This document shows, one piece after another, positions 49,193-61,100 of a stretch of DNA of 64,000 nt. The translations under genes were made by a program, and so were the position numbers. The notes below the pieces were generated by a model. It ran no database searches. It had not been told where the DNA came from and was given only the letters and a program-made list of their open reading frames with translations. Source of the DNA: Oncomelania hupensis (taxonomy: Eukaryota > Mollusca > Gastropoda > Littorinimorpha > Pomatiopsidae); the NCBI GenBank assembly GCA_036898135.1, contig CM072512.1:16347597-16411596 (forward strand). The letters run 5' to 3'. Numbering within the stretch: position 1 is the stretch's first letter; each line of letters starts with the position of its first letter.

Positions 49193-50868
49193 CAGCAAGA
49201 AGGCCTACCAGACTGTGAAGCGGCTGACAAGTGTTAAACAGCCCAAGATCTCCACGATCCAAATCTTGCTTATGCCTTACAGAAGAACAAGAAGTCTTGG
49301 ATAGATGGACAGAGTACTGCTCTGACCTTTACAACCACAAACCAAACGGAGACCCATCAGTTCTAGCATGTTCCCAGAACAGAGAAGAGGAAGAAACTCT
49401 CCCAATTCTCAGAGAAGAAGTTGAGGCAGCAGTGCAATCACTAAAGAAATACTAAAGGGGAATTGCTGCAAGCCAGAGGGGTAGCGATGATTGGCGCCCT
49501 CACCATTATCTGTAACAAGATCTGGCAGGGTGTGGAGTGGCCTACGCCATGGACCCAGTGGCTTGTCATCACAATTCCCAATAAGGGTAACCTTCATCAG
49601 CCATCCCAGCAAGGTCCTGAAAATAATACTCAACAGGTTGAAACCCCAAGCTGAACAAATCATAGCTGAAGAAGAAGCAGGATTCAGGGCAGGGCGTAGT
49701 ACCACTGAACAGATTTTCAACCTCTAAATAATCTGCGAGAAATACCTACCGCACCAACAACATCTATATCATGTGTTTGTAGACTTCGAGAAAGCGTTTG
49801 ACCGAGTTTGGCATGCAGCTCTGTGGGCAACCATGAGAGCGTACAACATCAGCCCTAACATTATTGAAGTCATCAAAAGCCTGTATGACAAGGCTACCAT
49901 TGCAGTCCTCCACAACAATGCCATCCGGAACTGGTTCAAAACAACAATCTGTGTGCATCAAGGATGCCTACTCTCTCCAACACTCTTCAACATCTTCCTA
50001 GAGCGCATCATGTCAGATGCCCTTGCAGTTTACCAAGGCACAGTCAGCATAGGGGGTAGATCAATCTCCAACCTCCATTTTGCGGATGACATTGATGGAT
50101 TGGCTGGAAAGGAACTTGAACAGCTTGTACAGAGGCTTGACACCACCTCCAGAGCGTATGGAATGGAAATAATTGCAGAAAAGACCAAAATGATGACCAA
50201 CAACACCAAAGGCATCAACTGCATGGACATCAAAGTCCAAGGCCAATTCTTCAACACAGTGCATAGCTTCAAATATTTAGGAGCCGTATCAGACAATGGG
50301 TCCCAACAGGAAGTCCTCTCCATTATCGCACAAACAACTGCCGCTCTGACAAGGTTGAAGCCCATTTGGAAAGACAGGACCATCAGCCTACATTCCAAGG
50401 TAATGCTGTGCTCCCTTGTCATCTCCATCTTCCTATACGCTTGCGAAACATGGATGCTCGCACAGCAGACCTACAACGAAGAATACAAAGCATGGAGATG
50501 AGGTGCTACAGAAGACTTATAGGCATTTCCTATACCCAGCACATCACGAACAACGAAGTCCGACAGACCATCACACAAGGAATTGGACAACATGATGAGT
50601 GGTAAAGAAACAGAATCTCCGATGGTATGGCCACGTCACAGAGCATCAGGCCTTGCAAAAACCATCATGCAAGGCACGGTACAAGGAGGCAGAAGAATGG
50701 GGAGACAGAAAAAGAGGTGGGAGGACAACATTCGAGAATGGACTGGTTTGACACTGAATGAAGCCATGATGGTTGCTGAGAACAGAGAAAGATGGAGTAC
50801 GCTGGTTAAACGATCATCTGTGGTGCCCCAACGACCTTTGAGTTACGGGATAGGATCTGATAGGATAC
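49193..50868 (+). mobile_element. RTE-like LINE, right part (RT), decayed
   Basis: Continues 42210-42852. Frame 49773-50501 gives MFVDFEKAFDRVWHAALW, VHQGCLLSPTLFNIFLER, LHFADDIDGLAG (intact FADD) and SFKYLGAVSDNGS. The C-terminal GRQKKRWEDNIREW is in a shifted frame. The tail, GGATAGGATCTGATAGGATA, is degraded. Confidence 0.85.
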
Positions 50869-51116
50869 CTGCCTACTCCTTTATATGTCTGTGGTGGCTT
50901 TTTCAAAAGTTTCAAACTGAACAAGGTGTTTGTTTTGTTGTTTTTTAATTAAATTTATTTTAGTTATATATTTTTTTTAATTTTTAAACTACATTAATAT
51001 TTATAGCTTCCACTTAAATCTTCCTCTTTGACTTACATGCATACCCCAAACACAAAATAGGTCATCGTACCATGGAATGGCTCTATTTAACTCATAGTAT
51101 GCAACATTGTTGGTGG

Positions 51117-51183
51117 TGGCCATGGTGTTGACATCTACTTCACCAGCTCCCAAAATGAGCAGTGATGCAAATTTCTCTCCAAT
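51117..51183 (-). mobile_element. Short LINE linker fragment
   Basis: Matches 34228-34285 (ACATCTACTTCACCAGCTCC and onwards) in the same orientation. Too short to say more. Confidence 0.55.
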
Positions 51184-51309
51184 ATCACCAAAATGAACGA
51201 AGAACGGGCATTCACCTATCGTGCACCCAAACAATGGAACAATCTTCAGCCAACATCAAACGCAAGCAGACCACACCCTCATTCAAAATGATGACCAACA
51301 ACACCAATA

Positions 51310-51572
51310 GGGAGGCACTATGGTCTAATGGTAGTGCTTCGGCTTGTGGATCTGAAGGTTCCGGGTTCGAGCCCTGGCCGGGCCATTGTGTTGTGTCCCT
51401 GGGAAAGACACTTTACTCCTGTTTTCCTACTCCTTCGGATGAGAGTATAAACCGAGGTCTAGTCTGTGTCGCATACATTCCATCATAACGGACTTTAAAG
51501 ATCCTGACGCTCATGTCCTAGACGGGTGAGTGCCGGTAACAAGAAAACGCCCAGCATGCACCTTGGTAAAAA
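51310..51572 (+). mobile_element. tRNA-derived SINE
   Basis: GGGAGGCACTATGGTCTAAT starts a tRNA-like head with A box (GGTCTAATGGTAGTGC) and B box (GGGTTCGAGCCC), followed by the GACACTTTACTCC body and CGCCCAGCATGCACCTTGG. The 3' part is shorter than in the copy at 53338. Confidence 0.85.
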
Positions 51573-51907
51573 GTGCAATAATAATCAAAATTGATCGTGG
51601 GCATATACGGAAGAAGAAGAAGAAGAATGATATCAACACGGACATCAAAGTCCAAGGCCAATCCCGTAACACGGTGGATAGTTTTAAATATTTAGGAGCC
51701 ATTGTATCAGACACAGCAGACCTACAACGAAGAATGCAAAGCATGGAGATGAGGTGCTTCAGAAGACTTCTGTGCATTATCCTATACCCAGCACATCAAA
51801 CGATCGAAGTCCGACAGCCCATCACACAAAATAAAATTAAGCCATTGGACAACACGATGACATGCTCACAGTAGTGAAGAAACGGAAACTCCGATGGTAT
51901 GGCCACG

Positions 51908-51967
51908 GCGAGCTGGGGGAGTAACGAGCCGGGGGAGTAGTGATACGGGGGAGTAACGAGCTGGCCC
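51908..51967. repeat. Short tandem G-rich insertion in a LINE
   Basis: Three variants of a GGGGGAGTAACGAGC unit are wedged between two copies of GGCCACG. Other LINE copies have no such block here. Confidence 0.7.
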
Positions 51968-52138
51968 CTGGCCACGTCACCAGAGCATCAGCCCTTGCAA
52001 AGACCATCCTGCAAGGCAGGGTGCAAGGAGGCAGAAGAATGGGGAGACAGAAAAAGAGGTGGGAGGATAACATTCCAGAATGAACTGGCTTGACACTGTT
52101 ATACGATCATCTGTGGTGCCCCAACGACTTTCGAGGAA

Positions 52139-53043
52139 TGTATTTGAAGCTGGAGGTCAAGATCATCTCAAGGGCAAGCGCATAGAAAGATCAAAGTGGG
52201 TATTACTTTGCAGTTTAATGCCACCGTTTCATTTTATTTTTTTTACTGGGCAGTCATTTTCTTGTTAAATATCGCAAGTAAACTTTGGAACTTTGCCCTT
52301 TTATTATTACTCATACATCAAGCAACAACATATTGAACTAGGCTCCTATCCCAGGGGGCAGTATAGCCAGACAAGGGGAGAGTGGAGGAATGGAGAGTAC
52401 ACAATATACCGAAGACAGCAATGACGGCATGAAATAACAATTAAGTGCTTTGCCGTACATGACAACATGAAATGCTTGAAATGAAAAAACAAGATCAAAC
52501 TATTAATTTTACCAGTCCACCCAGTAATAGTGAGAAAAAAAAGACACTCAACACAAGTTCAAAAAAAAAATACAAAAGAAAAAAAACACCACATATACGC
52601 AATGTGGACACAAATTATAATTATGGGAAAAGGAAAAAAGTCGGAAGTACATTCCAGCAAATTAACACACAGCACACACACAAATAACCACCAAGCAGCA
52701 TTGATGTGATAAAAAAAAAAAAAAAAGTAAATAAATAATAAATAAAACAGTGAGACATTATTCAAAAAGTGAAAATACAATTCCAATAAAACGTATAAAA
52801 TTAATTAGTCTGCGTTGCGATTTTTAATTAATTAACTGATTTAATTTGTAAACAATGGGGCGCGGCGAGTTTGAAAATATTGGGGTAATAGCAAAGAACG
52901 TACAGCTTTGGTAATAGTAAAGTTCGATTGTCCTTTAGAAGGGATCAATTAGTACAGTTGAACAGATCATGGAATTTATCGTCTGTTTCAGTGCACAACC
53001 TTTTCTTCTCTATGAATATTCAGATATCTTTGGGTTTGAACTG

Positions 53044-53045
<2 letters not shown>
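52139..53045. other. No gene; repeat scraps and A-rich DNA
   Basis: 52200-52285 matches part of the repeat at 36704-37388. The rest is A-rich, low-complexity, with no coding signal. Confidence 0.45.

Positions 53046-53086
<41 letters not shown>
53046..53086 (+). repeat. A41 homopolymer
   Basis: A perfect run of 41 A residues directly 5' to the LINE fragment. Confidence 0.97.
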
Positions 53087-53088
<2 letters not shown>

Positions 53089-53337
53089 AACTCCGATGAT
53101 ACGGCCACGTCACCAGATCATCAGGTCTTGCAAAGACCATCATGCAAGGCGCAGTGCAAGAAGGCAGAAGAAGAGGGAGACCGAAAAAGAGGTGGGAGGA
53201 CAACATTCGAGAATGGACTGGCTTGACACTGAGCAAAACCATGAGAGTTGCTGACGACAGAGAAAGATGGAGTACGCTGGTTAAACGATCATCTGTGGTG
53301 CCCCAACGACTTTCGAGTTACGGGATAGGATAGGATA
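53087..53337 (+). mobile_element. RTE-like LINE, 3'-terminal fragment after poly(A)
   Basis: Frame 53142-53333 gives GRRRGRPKKRWEDNIREWTG, then VKRSSVVPQRL and YGIG, ending in a GGATAGGATAG tail into which a SINE has inserted. Confidence 0.85.
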
Positions 53338-53773
53338 GGGAGGCACTGTGGTCTAATGGTAGTGCTTCGGCTTGCGGATCTGAAGGTCCCGGGTTCGAGC
53401 CCTGGTCGGGCCATAGTGTTGTGTCCCTGGGAAAGACACTTTATTCCTGTTTTCCTACTCCTTCGGATGAGAGTATAAACCGAGGTCTAGTCTGTGTGTC
53501 GCATACATTCCATCATAACGGACTTTAAAGATCCTGACGCTCATGTCCTAGACGGGTGAGTGCCGGTAACAAGAACACACCCAGCATGCACTTGGTCCTT
53601 CTCCACCATCCCTGGCTGCCCAGGATTGTGCTCAGTTGTCCGGGCTTCAGACCATGCGCCCAAAGGCTGCGGGTGGGCGTCTCGGGCGGTTTGAGTTAGA
53701 TCCTGTATCGGCCAGCGCCTTGATCCTTAGGCTAGGGCGCCTTACAAATGACGAACATTATTATTATTATTAT
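53338..53773 (+). mobile_element. tRNA-derived SINE, full length
   Basis: The most complete copy: tRNA-like head (A box GGTCTAATGGTAGTGC, B box GGGTTCGAGCCC), the conserved body, a 3' part with GCCCAGGATTGTGCTC and GGCGCCTTACAAATGACGAA, and an (ATT)n tail. GGATAGGATAG of a LINE tail lies on both sides, so it landed inside the LINE's terminal repeat. Confidence 0.88.
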
Positions 53774-54132
53774 TAGGATAGGATAGGAACTGGCAATTTA
53801 TTACAGCTAAGTCTGAGCTTTAACAGGTTTCTTCTCAAAGGGAGTGATAAATGCACTAAATAGTCCTCAAAGCAAAAAGTATCCTTAAAAATTCTATATG
53901 CAATACAACTACTATGGTAAAATATATCATGATGCCATGTTTGCAAAAAATGGTCTCTCAAGCGCTGGTTAACCAAAGCCTAAAATCACAACCGTACGTG
54001 TGTCCGTATCAAGGACAAACCAAGATCATTTAGAAGGGAACGAATATAGTAGTTAACCAGGATAGTTAAACAAAAAAAAAATGAGAACACGGATGAAACA
54101 TATGCACTGACATTTTAGTGGAATCGTTCCAA
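53774..54132. other. Spacer, no gene
   Basis: After TAGGATAGGATAGG come about 340 bases without a recognised signal. Confidence 0.4.
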
Positions 54133-55625
54133 TCCTATCCTATCCCGTAACTCGGAGGTCGTAGGGGCACCACAGATGATCGTTTAACAAGCATACTCCA
54201 TCTTTCCCTGTCCTCAGCAACCCTAATTGTTTCGCTTAATGTCAAACCAGTCCATTCTCGAATGTTGTCCTCCCACCTCTTTTTCGGTCTCCCTTTTCTT
54301 CTACCTCCTTGCACTGTGCCTTGCAGGATGGTCTTTGCAAGACCTGATGATCTGGTGAGGTGGCCATACCATCGGAGTTTCCGTTTTTTCAGCACTGTGA
54401 GCAGGTCATCGTGTTGTCCAATGGCTTGTGTGATGGTCTTTCGGACTTCGTCGTTGGTGATGTGTTGGGTATAGGAAATGCCCCGAAGTCTTCTGTAGCA
54501 CCTCATCATCTCCATGCTTTGTATTCTTCGTTGTAGATCTGCTGTGAGGGTCCATGTCTCGCAAGCATATAGGAAGATGGAGATGACAAGGGAGCGCAGC
54601 AGTCTTACCTTGGAATGTAGACTGATGGTCCTGTCTTTCCGAATTGGCTTCAACCTCGCCAGGCAGCAGTTGTTTGTTTGTGATCCTGGAGAGGACTTCC
54701 TGTCGGGACCTATTGTCTGATACGGCTCCTAAATATTTGAAGCTACGCACTGTGTTGAGGGATTTGCCTTGGACTTTGATGTCAGTGTTGATGCCACTGA
54801 TAATCATTTTGGTCTTCTCTGCACTTATTTCCATTATATAGGCTCTGGAGGTGGTGTCAAGCCTCTGTACCAGCTGTTCAAGTTCTTGTTCCTCTCCAGC
54901 CAATCCATCAATGTCATCCGCAAAACGAAGGTAGGAGATTGCTCTTCCCCTTATGCTGACTGTGCCTTCGTGATCTGCAAGGGCATCTGACATGATGCGC
55001 TCTAGGAAGATGTTGAAGAGTGTTGGAGAGAGTATAGGCATCCCTGACGCACACCGATTGTTGTTCTGAACCAGTTTCCGATGGCGCTGTTATGGAGGCC
55101 TGCACTGGTAGCCTTGTCATACAGGCTTTTGATGGCTTCAATAATTTTAGGGCTGATGCTGTACACTCTCATGCATGCCAAACTCTGTCAAACGCCTTTT
55201 TGAAGTCTACGATTACTTGATATAGATGTTGTTGGTGCTGTAAGTATTTCTCGCAGATTATTCTGAGGTTGAAAATCTGTTCAGTGGTACTTCGCCCTGC
55301 CCTGAATCCTGCTTGTTCTTCAGCTATGATTTGTTCAGCTTGGGGTTTCAACCTGTTGAGTATTACAACCTGTTGAGTATTATTTTCAGGAGGACCTTGC
55401 TGGTATGGCTGATGAGGCTGATGGTGCGGTAATTTCACATTCCTGAAGGTTACCTTTTTGGGGAGGAGTGATGACAAGCGACTGGGTCCATGGTGTAGGC
55501 CACTCCCCACTCTGCCAGATTTTGTTACAGATAATTGTGAGTGCGTCAATCATCGCTTCTCCTCCTGCTTGAAGCAGTTCCGCGGGTATGTTGTCCACTC
55601 CCGATTTCCCCTTCTTCAGCGATTG
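54133..55625 (-). mobile_element. RTE-like LINE, RT portion, decayed
   Basis: Minus strand. CCTATCCTATCCC tail at 54135; frame 54135-54653 (172 codons) is the clean C-terminus with GGRRKGRPKKRWEDN; 54406-55041 gives SPTLFNIFLERIMSDALADH and RFADDIDGLAGEEQ (intact FADD); 55169-55549 gives AEEQAGFRAGRSTTEQIFNL and FKKAFDRVWHA. Frames do not join, so it is a dead copy. A short duplicated phrase (CAACCTGTTGAGTATTA) occurs at 55350-55383. Confidence 0.85.
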
Positions 55626-56769
55626 CACTGCTGGCCTTGTGGAATCGTCACAGCATTCAATACACAATTTATATCAAAATCAATTCAACCTGCATTTAGC
55701 ATCTAAGACTTATAGGAGGCAAGGGACAGAGCCAAATTCACGCAAAAACCGCAAGTCAGCGTGCTAGTTTTCACATTAAGAATCAGTTTCAAGAACTTCC
55801 CATTACACGCTATCACATATTTTCATAAGCCCACAGTTAAACAATAAAATTGGTTTAATACATTCATTAAAAAGGAGCATGTGAGTCATATGGGCTTTGG
55901 CCTTCTTGTGTTTTTGTTTAAAGCTTTACCATGCTCATAAACAGACAAGACAATAACAATCATGTATTTGTTGATTGTAATAATTTTGATTATTGCCCAA
56001 AACCCATTTTTTGTGTTGTAACCGCGTTTTTACGGAACCTACAGTATTTTTAAGGAGAGAAAACGTCAAAGAGCATGTGGTTCATGAAAAAGTAAATTTA
56101 ATGTACTACTATGTAGACCTGTCCTAAATAAAAATTTATAAGGTATCGGAAAATGCATGGGTGCGATAAATGGAGGGGCCGAAAAAAATAGATTATTAAT
56201 AGAGGGAGAAAATATGGAAATGGGAAAAACAACACAATTAAAATATAAATTATTTTTAAAAATGAAAAAGTAGCAAGAATTCTTCTTCTCGGGTCATCCA
56301 GGCCCGTATAAAATGTGTTAGCTTTATCAATAATCTGTAAACAGTGAAAGTATATAGTACCCCCCCCACCCCCCACCCCCCCCCCCAAAAAAAAAAAAAA
56401 AAAAAAAAAGAGGAAAAAAAAAGTGATCGAGGTGGTAACATTTTCATCTTCAGCAAGTGTCTGTTGACAAGTGGCGACGCCCCCATAGTCATCCGTATTC
56501 ATACGCCAGGTAAGTCAACTTGCCATTTTCTGTTTTACCTTAAAGAGTGAAAATGAGTTGAGATAATTCAAGTAAATCTGCTTAGATTGATTCTAACATG
56601 TACTGTTTTGCAAAATAAGTGTAATATTGCGGAATGAAAATGTCACACATGGACTAGATTTCATAGCGTAAGTGTGTCCTCCCAAGCGTACTGAGGTCTC
56701 TACCAAGTCAAGCAAATGGAAGGTAGACGCAGGTGATTCATTGACAAAGCGTGTAAGATCTTGTGTGCT
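55626..56769 (+). other. Upstream region of the Rab11-FIP gene
   Basis: 55870-55910 matches the right end of the 36704-37388 repeat. A C/A homopolymer tract lies at 56361-56409. The last few hundred bases should contain the promoter and leader, but no core promoter motif is clear. Confidence 0.45.
56716..56736 (+). promoter_or_regulatory. Possible 6-codon upstream ORF in the Rab11-FIP leader
   Basis: ATG GAA GGT AGA CGC AGG TGA (MEGRRR) ends 33 bases before the main start at 56770. It matters only if transcription begins upstream of it. Confidence 0.3.
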
Positions 56770-56910
56770 ATGGAAGAGTTTCAAGATGATGTGGAACGTT
56801 TTAGAGCCATTTTTGATCTGTGTGATGAAGACAAAGATGGGTACATAGACGTTGTGCATTTCACTGAACTCGCCAAAGATCATTTTGGAGCGGAGGGTTT
56901 GGACTTAGAG
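56770..56910 (+). CDS. Rab11-FIP-like exon 1: first EF-hand
   Basis: Forty-seven codons from MEEFQDDVERFRAIFDLCDE to LAKDHFGAEGLDLE, donor GAG|GTAAGA, phase 0. The start is chosen because the EF-hand helix begins right after it. Confidence 0.8.
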
Positions 56911-57987
56911 GTAAGAGACATGAATTGAAAGAATTCAACCGCAATGTTTTGACTGGACGTTCTAACGTTTGTCGAGTCCACTTTATTGTTTTATCACCCT
57001 CTTAACCTTCTCTGTAGAGGTATCATTCGTGTGCTTGTTATCAGTTTTCGATCAAGAGGCATTTATGGATTGTGTGCTAAATGAGCAAGAGGTTGATAAG
57101 AATTAGATCTATACTATAGGCTACACAGTGCACTCTTCTTCTGAAGTTCTGTATCGGTATGAAAGGGGGGTGGAACAGCTGAGCTGATTACACTGTAATT
57201 TACAGTAGCTAGCCAGCTTCCTTGTTTTGCCTCTTACCTCTGTTTAGCATTTAAATTATTGTAATCGTGATATATTTAAAATCCAATTGGCATTACTTTG
57301 TTTCATACATATAGATTATTTGTCTCATTTGAAAACTGTTACCCTTGTCATTAAGCTTTCCTCCACATTGCTCAGGGGATTTCCATTTAGTGACTCATGG
57401 GTGTATTTCCAACAGCTGTATGCTGTGAAATTTAGAGTATCATGTTATTTTGCCTTATGTGTAAATTTATGATCAAATATAATCTAGATAGTACTATGTA
57501 ACATAAAGCATTATTTTCTCATGTGCATTGTTTGAAATCACATTACTGAAAATGCTTGTTTCTGGGGAGATGGAGAATAAAGACAGATGGTTGAAGTATA
57601 AAAACCAAGTTTTCAATTAATTCATTGTAAACGCAAGTGTAAGTAGTATTTGTAGCACGTCTACCTAAATTATCGCAAGTTTGTGGACCAGTTATTTTGT
57701 AAAGCTGCAGATGGGTTGACTATAGAAATAGCCTTTCAGTTTCTGTGAACTTTTTCATTCATTTATTGATCATCTTCTTGTTGTTGATTGACAATTGATT
57801 AGGAATGCACGTTGGTGCAGGAAATAACAGGGGTTATAAACCTGTTGGACCCTGAAGGAAGGGGGCTAATCAGCTTTGATGATTTCTGTCGCGGAGTGGG
57901 ACAGATAGTGGAAATACAACAACAAGGTGAGGGAACAGGTTTTCAACAATCCATTATGTTTTAGTGGTTCTTTTTTCTTCTCTCTGA

Positions 57988-58035
<48 letters not shown>

Positions 58036-58036
58036 T

Positions 58037-58114
<78 letters not shown>

Positions 58115-61100
58115 CCCTCCCACAGGCGGCGGAAGCTGCTCAGGATTGGGGGGGGCACACACACATTTTATTCACTGACATCAGGGCCGGACCTTGGAAA
58201 AGTCGAGGGGGAGGTTACAGATTCAGCGAAAGCGCGAAGCGCCGAGCCTTCTAGGGTGGTCCGGGGGCATGCTCCCCCGGAAATTTTTTTTTGCAAGGAT
58301 GCAAAATGGTGCAATCTGGTGCAATCTGAACCTTGAAAAAGCCATTTGTGATGGTCTGGGACTTTGAGCTTTTTGAACAATTGAACTGACAAACTCTGGG
58401 GTACAAAAATAATCCTCTGCCCCTCCCTTAAAAAAAGAACACACACACACAAACATATATTTATCAGAGATGTTTTGTATACTATTATTATTCACTACTT
58501 TTTGTTGATCGTTAACGGTATAAAGCTTTACCTTGTAGTTTATGAACATCACCGCCCTGCTTTCACTTAATTCAGTCTTGCTGCACTAGGTTCCTCGGCA
58601 TTAGTACCATTTGTGAATTGTATCTTCTGGCAAAACAGTTCACTGCCTCTTTGAAGTCAATATCAACATCCCTGTGCACTTTCAGTAAAGCAAGTCCATT
58701 GAGTCTCTGTTGCCCCATTGTAGAGCGCAGGTAGTTTTTTAGGTTGCGCAAACTGTTTGAACGCTCACAATCGGCAGTAGTGACAGGCAGGGTGCAAAGG
58801 TTCTTTAGCATGATGAACAGGTTGGGATAAAAATCCCTGTCACAATGTTTCAGTGCTTCTGATGCCGTGGATGGGATGATAGCTGTCGCATTCTCAGCAG
58901 CACTTCGCCATTTGCAAACCCACCGTTGGTATTCTGCATCAAGGGTAGCGTTGTCTGGTAGGTCAGACTCCCACAACATTGCCAGTGTCTTCACCCCTTC
59001 TGGAACCTGCATGAAACCATCCTGGTTGTCTATTAAAGTGCTTGGCACCAGACAGAGACCATCAACTGCTAGGCCAGCATTTTTGAACCTCGAGTCCAAT
59101 TCGGTTGACAGGTGTTCCAAGAAAGGAATGGCAATGCTAATCTTGAAATATTCTTCTGGAGTGGCCGCAGGTTGGTTGTCACGGAGAGTCTGTCGGGATG
59201 CTTGACGAGGAACAATAACACCAGTTGTCAAAGCATTTGCCATTTTGCTGACTTCACCAAACCAGGCAACGAACGCTGTGTCGACATCTCTTCTAATAGA
59301 AGACATGCAGTTACTGACCTCTTTGATTTCCCTGTAGGCATCGACAACATCTTTTGTCCTTTTCTGCAGCTTCACTGTCAAGGGTTTCCATTTCAACGAT
59401 GTTTTTGGACGATTCAGCGATGGTCGTTTCAATGGATGTTCGTTACAACGAATTGTCATAATTATCAACTTAACATCTTAATTAATATTTCTAAAAAGTC
59501 GTTTTTGGTGGATTAGGGCAGTATCAAGGTGAAGGTGCTGGAAGAGGCTTGCGGCCAGAACAAGAAAATATGGCTGCATTTACTAATTCAGGCTTAGGGG
59601 TTGAGTTACTTGGTCGTTTCAACGTGAAAACGCTTTGGACGTTTCAACGGATCCCTTGAAATGGATTTCCGTTGAATTGACCATAAATAACTCTTTGTAC
59701 GTTGGACCAAAAGTGACTAAAAACTGCAATGTTTTAAAAACAATAAAAAAAATTTGAAACTCTTTACATAAAAAAAATTCAAATTTTTTTAAATTTGGAG
59801 GGGGGGTTCCAGAACCCAGGAATCCCCCCCTCCCCCCTCCCCTCGGGGTCCGGCCCTGGACATTTACTCCAAATAATTTGAACTATTTCATAGACACTAT
59901 GTGAGAGAGAAAAAAATATATATCATATATTTCTACAACTGTGCATATAAGAGAGAGATAGAGAGAGAGAGAGAGGAGGGGGGGGGGGAGGAGAAAGGGA
60001 GAGAAACTGACCTGGCAATGTTGATCCATCACAGTAACAAAAACAGCAGTCATGCATGTCATTTGGCATGGGAAATTACACCGTTAATTTTTCAAAGTAA
60101 GCCTGACGGCGTTCATTTGTATTGATAAATTCGTAAGCAGTTTGCGCTAAGTCTAGTTGATCTACTTTGTCTTTGAACACATGCATTATAAGACATTTAT
60201 TTAGACGCTCCTGCGTCATCGTTGCCCGAAGGTATGTTTTTACCCGCTTTAGGGCTGAAAAACTGCGTTCAGCCGTTGCAGTTGTGGTTGGGATGGTGAA
60301 GTACAGTCTGAGAAGTTTATCCACTTCACTCAGCATCCGTCGCACAGTGTCAGAAGCTTTCAGTTCATCCGGCAGTGCTTGGAAGATGGTGATCCTAGAG
60401 TTAGCCGCCTCCTGGTGTCACCCAGTGCATGTGGGAGGATTCTAGCTGAGTTTTGAGTCTGTCCAAGTCGATGTCAGCGGAATATGTATCTTTGATTTCT
60501 TGAGGAATTTTTGGTCTCTTCCCTGCTGCTCCATCACTTAGAAGAACTTAAATTTTCCTTGGTAAGTCGAGAGCTATTTGATCAAACCGGCTCTTTAAAT
60601 GTTCTTTGGTGTTGTCAATGTCCTCACAGTATTGCTGTCTGTAGTAAGCAGATGGACAAGAGTAGCTGTGACCCTGTGAGCCATCGTCCAGTCTTCGTGG
60701 AGGCTGCTTCTGTGTAGGAACGCAGGGCTCATCACACAAATTTGCAGCTTTTGTTGTGATGTCAGCAAAAAATGTCTCATAACAATCTTCATGCCGCATG
60801 CTTTCCAGTGTTCTCAGACAAATGTCAGCAGCGTTTACTGCGTCATCACAAGTCGTTTGTTTTCTTTGAAGAACTGTCGCCAACTCTTCAGTCACAGCAA
60901 GGATCTCATCTTTGAATCTTTTTGCAACTCCTGACACATGACCCTGAAAATTACTCGCCCCGTCGCCCCTACAGTTTTGCACTGGCAAGTCAAGTCTGAT
61001 CAAGCAGTCCTTCAGTGCTTTGAAAATGGTCTCAGCACAGATATTGTTAACTTGCATTAGTCCAGAGAAAGGGGGAAAATATTGGTTTGAACCTCCAAAT

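Larger units (their letters stand above)
51282..52138 (+). mobile_element. RTE-like LINE fragment interrupted by a SINE
   Basis: AAAATGATGACCAACAACAC at 51286-51305 is followed by a SINE (51310-51572), then the LINE resumes at about 51630 (INTDIKVQGQS, SFKYLGAIVSD). About 200 bases of LINE are missing at 51714. A 60-base G-rich tandem insertion lies at 51908-51967. No GGATA tail is left at the 3' end. Confidence 0.75.

Noticed and set aside
58572..59468. Domesticated hAT-derived host gene
   Set aside because: It lies between matching TIRs with a target duplication, lacks the N-terminal and most catalytic parts, and shows no introns or conserved start.
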